From assembly GCA_009823395.1 (NCBI GenBank), contig CM020513.1, forward strand, positions 9,789,501 to 9,853,500: a stretch of DNA of 64,000 nt. The letters are read 5' to 3'. Source of the DNA: Thamnaconus septentrionalis. Its lineage: Eukaryota; Chordata; Actinopteri; Tetraodontiformes; Monacanthidae. Every line of letters begins with the position of its first letter. Positions within the stretch are counted from its first letter, which is position 1. Shown here one piece after another: positions 62,401-64,000 of this stretch. Both the position numbers and the translations under genes were made by a program. The notes under the pieces were generated by a model, which searched no databases, was not told where the DNA came from, and saw only the letters and a list, made by a program, of their open reading frames with translations.

Positions 62401-62853
62401 AACAACAACAACAACAAAAATTGACCCTTTTGGTCCTTGAATAACGCTGGTAGACGTAGATGCTGGTTTGAAACGATTATGAGAATTTTTTTTTCTTAAG
62501 TCTCAACTCCTTGGCCATGTCTGTCCTGTGTGACAGGACATTTATCATCCACGATCTGCCAATTTTCTAGTGTTTTCCTCCTGTTAAATACCAAAACAAG
62601 AGATGATAATAATAAAATCCCAAAAGTTTTCCGTCATACGAGGTGGCTGAGGACACCCGTGTTCCAGAGCCCCGTTGTGAAGCCGGCCATTATGAACTCA
62701 TGGTTGGCTCTGTGGACAAGCAGACTCACTTATAGACTTGGCTTTTGTGTCCCTGGCTCTTTGGAGTGCTGTGGAAGCCCACAGTGTACACAGGAATGTG
62801 AGCCATCTTCTTGGAGGGAATCTTCATCTGCGGCACACACACAATCAGAGAGG

Positions 62854-62903
<50 letters not shown>

Positions 62904-63508
62904 ACAACAGGGAAACAGTGAGACACAAAAGTGGAGGAGCAGCAGCTCCTGGAAGGTGAGAAAACACAGCAGGTTCTGAAGACTTTCCTTTTCACAATCT
63001 GCTAGGACGACCATCCGCCAAGCACGACACAAACACACACACTGCCACGAAACTCGTACAAATCAAGAAGCTGTCACGAGCTCACACACAAACACACAGG
63101 CGCTCGGCGATAAACCACAGCAATGTTACACAAGACGACACCAAAAAAATACACACACGTTTCAAAATTGAAATAAAAAAAAATAAATCACAAAACACAC
63201 AGACAAAACACACAAAACAGCCTGGATGTCAAACCTAAAGAGCGCAGAACACACATCCGAGACGGGACGGGACTGAGGCAACGGATCAGAACCAACAAAG
63301 GAACAACAGAAGATCGACGTCAACAGAGATAGCAGACACGTCAGCGGACGACTGATCAAACAGAGCGATTTGTATGAGATAAAGAAGCACAGAAGTCTAA
63401 AATAAGATTGTGCACAAATCAATATTAGGATAAAATTAAAGGCATGTGATGCTTTGCGTTTTAATATATATTTTTTTTACCTTTGCGCTGCATGAACTGC
63501 AGACAGAT
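59439..63508 (-). CDS. spire2: SPIRE2, actin nucleation factor, C-terminal part (gene continues past window)
   Basis: Three last coding exons on the minus strand: 63481-63508, 62730-62827 and 59439-59835, with GT-AG junctions in phase, giving 173 C-terminal residues. Upstream exons lie beyond 64000. SVCSSCSAK supplies a zinc-binding CxxC pair of the FYVE-like domain; MKIPSKKMAHIPVYTVGF follows, as in vertebrate Spire proteins. The last exon has RSVEEEFPHLYAHGCTLRDICADC, another Cys set, then ISSSRRSLDILNNTPKR. The EEFPH..HGC block matches SPIRE2 better than SPIRE1. The FYVE-like domain brings Spire to membranes, where the protein's WH2 repeats (not in this window) nucleate actin with formins. 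After the family core, the tail has 12 consecutive Ala, then a His/Pro/Gln-rich stretch, ending INRVNQ. It is longer than I expect for the mammalian tail. Confidence 0.9.
59625..59660 (-). repeat. spire2: Poly-alanine tract within spire2 last exon
   Basis: Twelve consecutive Ala codons (mostly GCT and GCC, one GCG), placed after the conserved NNTPKR motif. This is a coding GCN repeat. Confidence 0.92.
60788..61047. mobile_element. MITE, internally deleted copy (family of 38038-38575)
   Basis: Same ends as the longer copy: GCCGCGTTCAGACTGCCAGCC on the left, and GCAGTCTGAACGCAAGCC on the right. About 280 internal bases are missing after CACCTTCGGGAGG. It lies in the last spire2 intron. Confidence 0.8.
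62037..62324. mobile_element. hAT-like element, second copy of the 40590 family
   Basis: Shares GAGATGCACCAATATC, GGTTGAGTACTCGACTCGTT, GATACCAGTTGT and ATGCTGAGGAATGTTGTTC with 40590-41017, ending GTATCCCTA. ATTACGAT (62062-62069) and ATTACAAT (62325-62332) flank the part from 62070 and look like a slightly diverged 8-bp duplication. However, the left word is also present in the other copy, so the true boundary is uncertain. Confidence 0.7.
62856..62901. repeat. (GA)n microsatellite near a spire2 splice acceptor
   Basis: About 23 GA units. On the spire2 strand this is a (CT)n run ending 28 bases before the exon that starts at 62827, so it is probably part of the polypyrimidine region. Confidence 0.93.
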
Positions 63509-63681
63509 CTGAAAAAAAAAATCAAGAGATTGTTTATCATAAAGTGGGCATGCCATACATGTATACATGCAGAAGACTAAATGTGTCTAGACTCGAGACA
63601 CATTTGAGCAAAGGTCAAAGGATGAAACTAGGAGACTTGCACTTCTTTTTTTTCAATTTACTGTCCAACTTGTGCTGAAAT

Positions 63682-63966
63682 TAGGGATGTTAACAATTAA
63701 TCGATTAATTGTCGATTAAGAATTTAATCGATTAAATTAAATTAGTCACAATTAATTGAACTTTTTTTTGACACGGATAGTTAACATCATTATAACAGTG
63801 TAATGGTAGGAAAGAATAATTCAAAATAAATAATGTGTTCCTTTCACATTTTTCATTGTGAAATTTAGGTTCCCAGGAAAAATCGGCGCTTATCAATTAA
63901 TCGTTAATCGATTAATGAGGTCAATCAACGAACGATTAATGAGTTAATCAATAATTTGCATCCCTA
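63682..63966. mobile_element. hAT-like MITE (TAGGGATGTTAAC family), shorter copy
   Basis: Terminal inverted repeats TAGGGATG and CATCCCTA, with ATTAATCGATTAAT-type palindromic words inside. Flanks GCTGAAAT and GCTAAAAC match at 6 of 8 positions and may be a decayed 8-bp duplication. It lies in a spire2 intron at the window edge. Confidence 0.8.
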
Positions 63967-64000
63967 GCTAAAACCGAATGACACAAATTAAATATTTCGG

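Overview
This is vertebrate nuclear DNA, most likely from a ray-finned (teleost) fish. Genes are split into short exons with GT-AG introns. The proteins are close to vertebrate families, and the intergenic DNA is full of dinucleotide microsatellites and short non-autonomous DNA transposons of fish type. Seven protein-coding genes could be read exon by exon. No bacterial features, CRISPR arrays, rRNA or convincing tRNA genes were seen.

Layout: slc10a3 (minus, single coding exon, 3608-5032); chmp1a (minus, 7 coding exons, 9493-13846); cdk10 (plus, 13 coding exons, 17128-21085); vps4a (minus, 11 coding exons, 23668-28007); an alpha-tubulin gene (minus, 4 coding exons, 29068-30819); sntb2, beta-2-syntrophin (minus, 7 coding exons, 34171-55737, with a 12 kb first intron); and the 3' end of spire2 (minus, last three exons, 59439-63508, continuing past the window). 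From memory, CHMP1A, CDK10 and SPIRE2 are neighbours on human 16q24.3, while VPS4A and SNTB2 are neighbours on 16q22.1, so the block joins two human 16q segments.

Functionally, chmp1a (an ESCRT-III subunit) and vps4a (the AAA ATPase that disassembles ESCRT-III) lie on either side of cdk10. Spire2 (actin nucleation and vesicle transport), syntrophin (dystrophin complex scaffold) and alpha-tubulin are cytoskeletal. Nothing suggests co-regulation beyond proximity.

The most notable observations are: a one-base insertion in vps4a exon 6 that breaks the ATPase frame just after Walker A; an alpha-tubulin whose C-terminal residue is Asn instead of the usual Tyr; a chmp1a VPS4-binding motif split onto a 22-nt last exon behind a huge (TA)n/(GA)n repeat; a short uORF before cdk10; a long Gly/Ser/Asn linker in sntb2; and several transposon families, one with a perfect 8-bp target-site duplication and one whose copies show an internal-deletion relationship. 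I did not find a novel multi-gene system.
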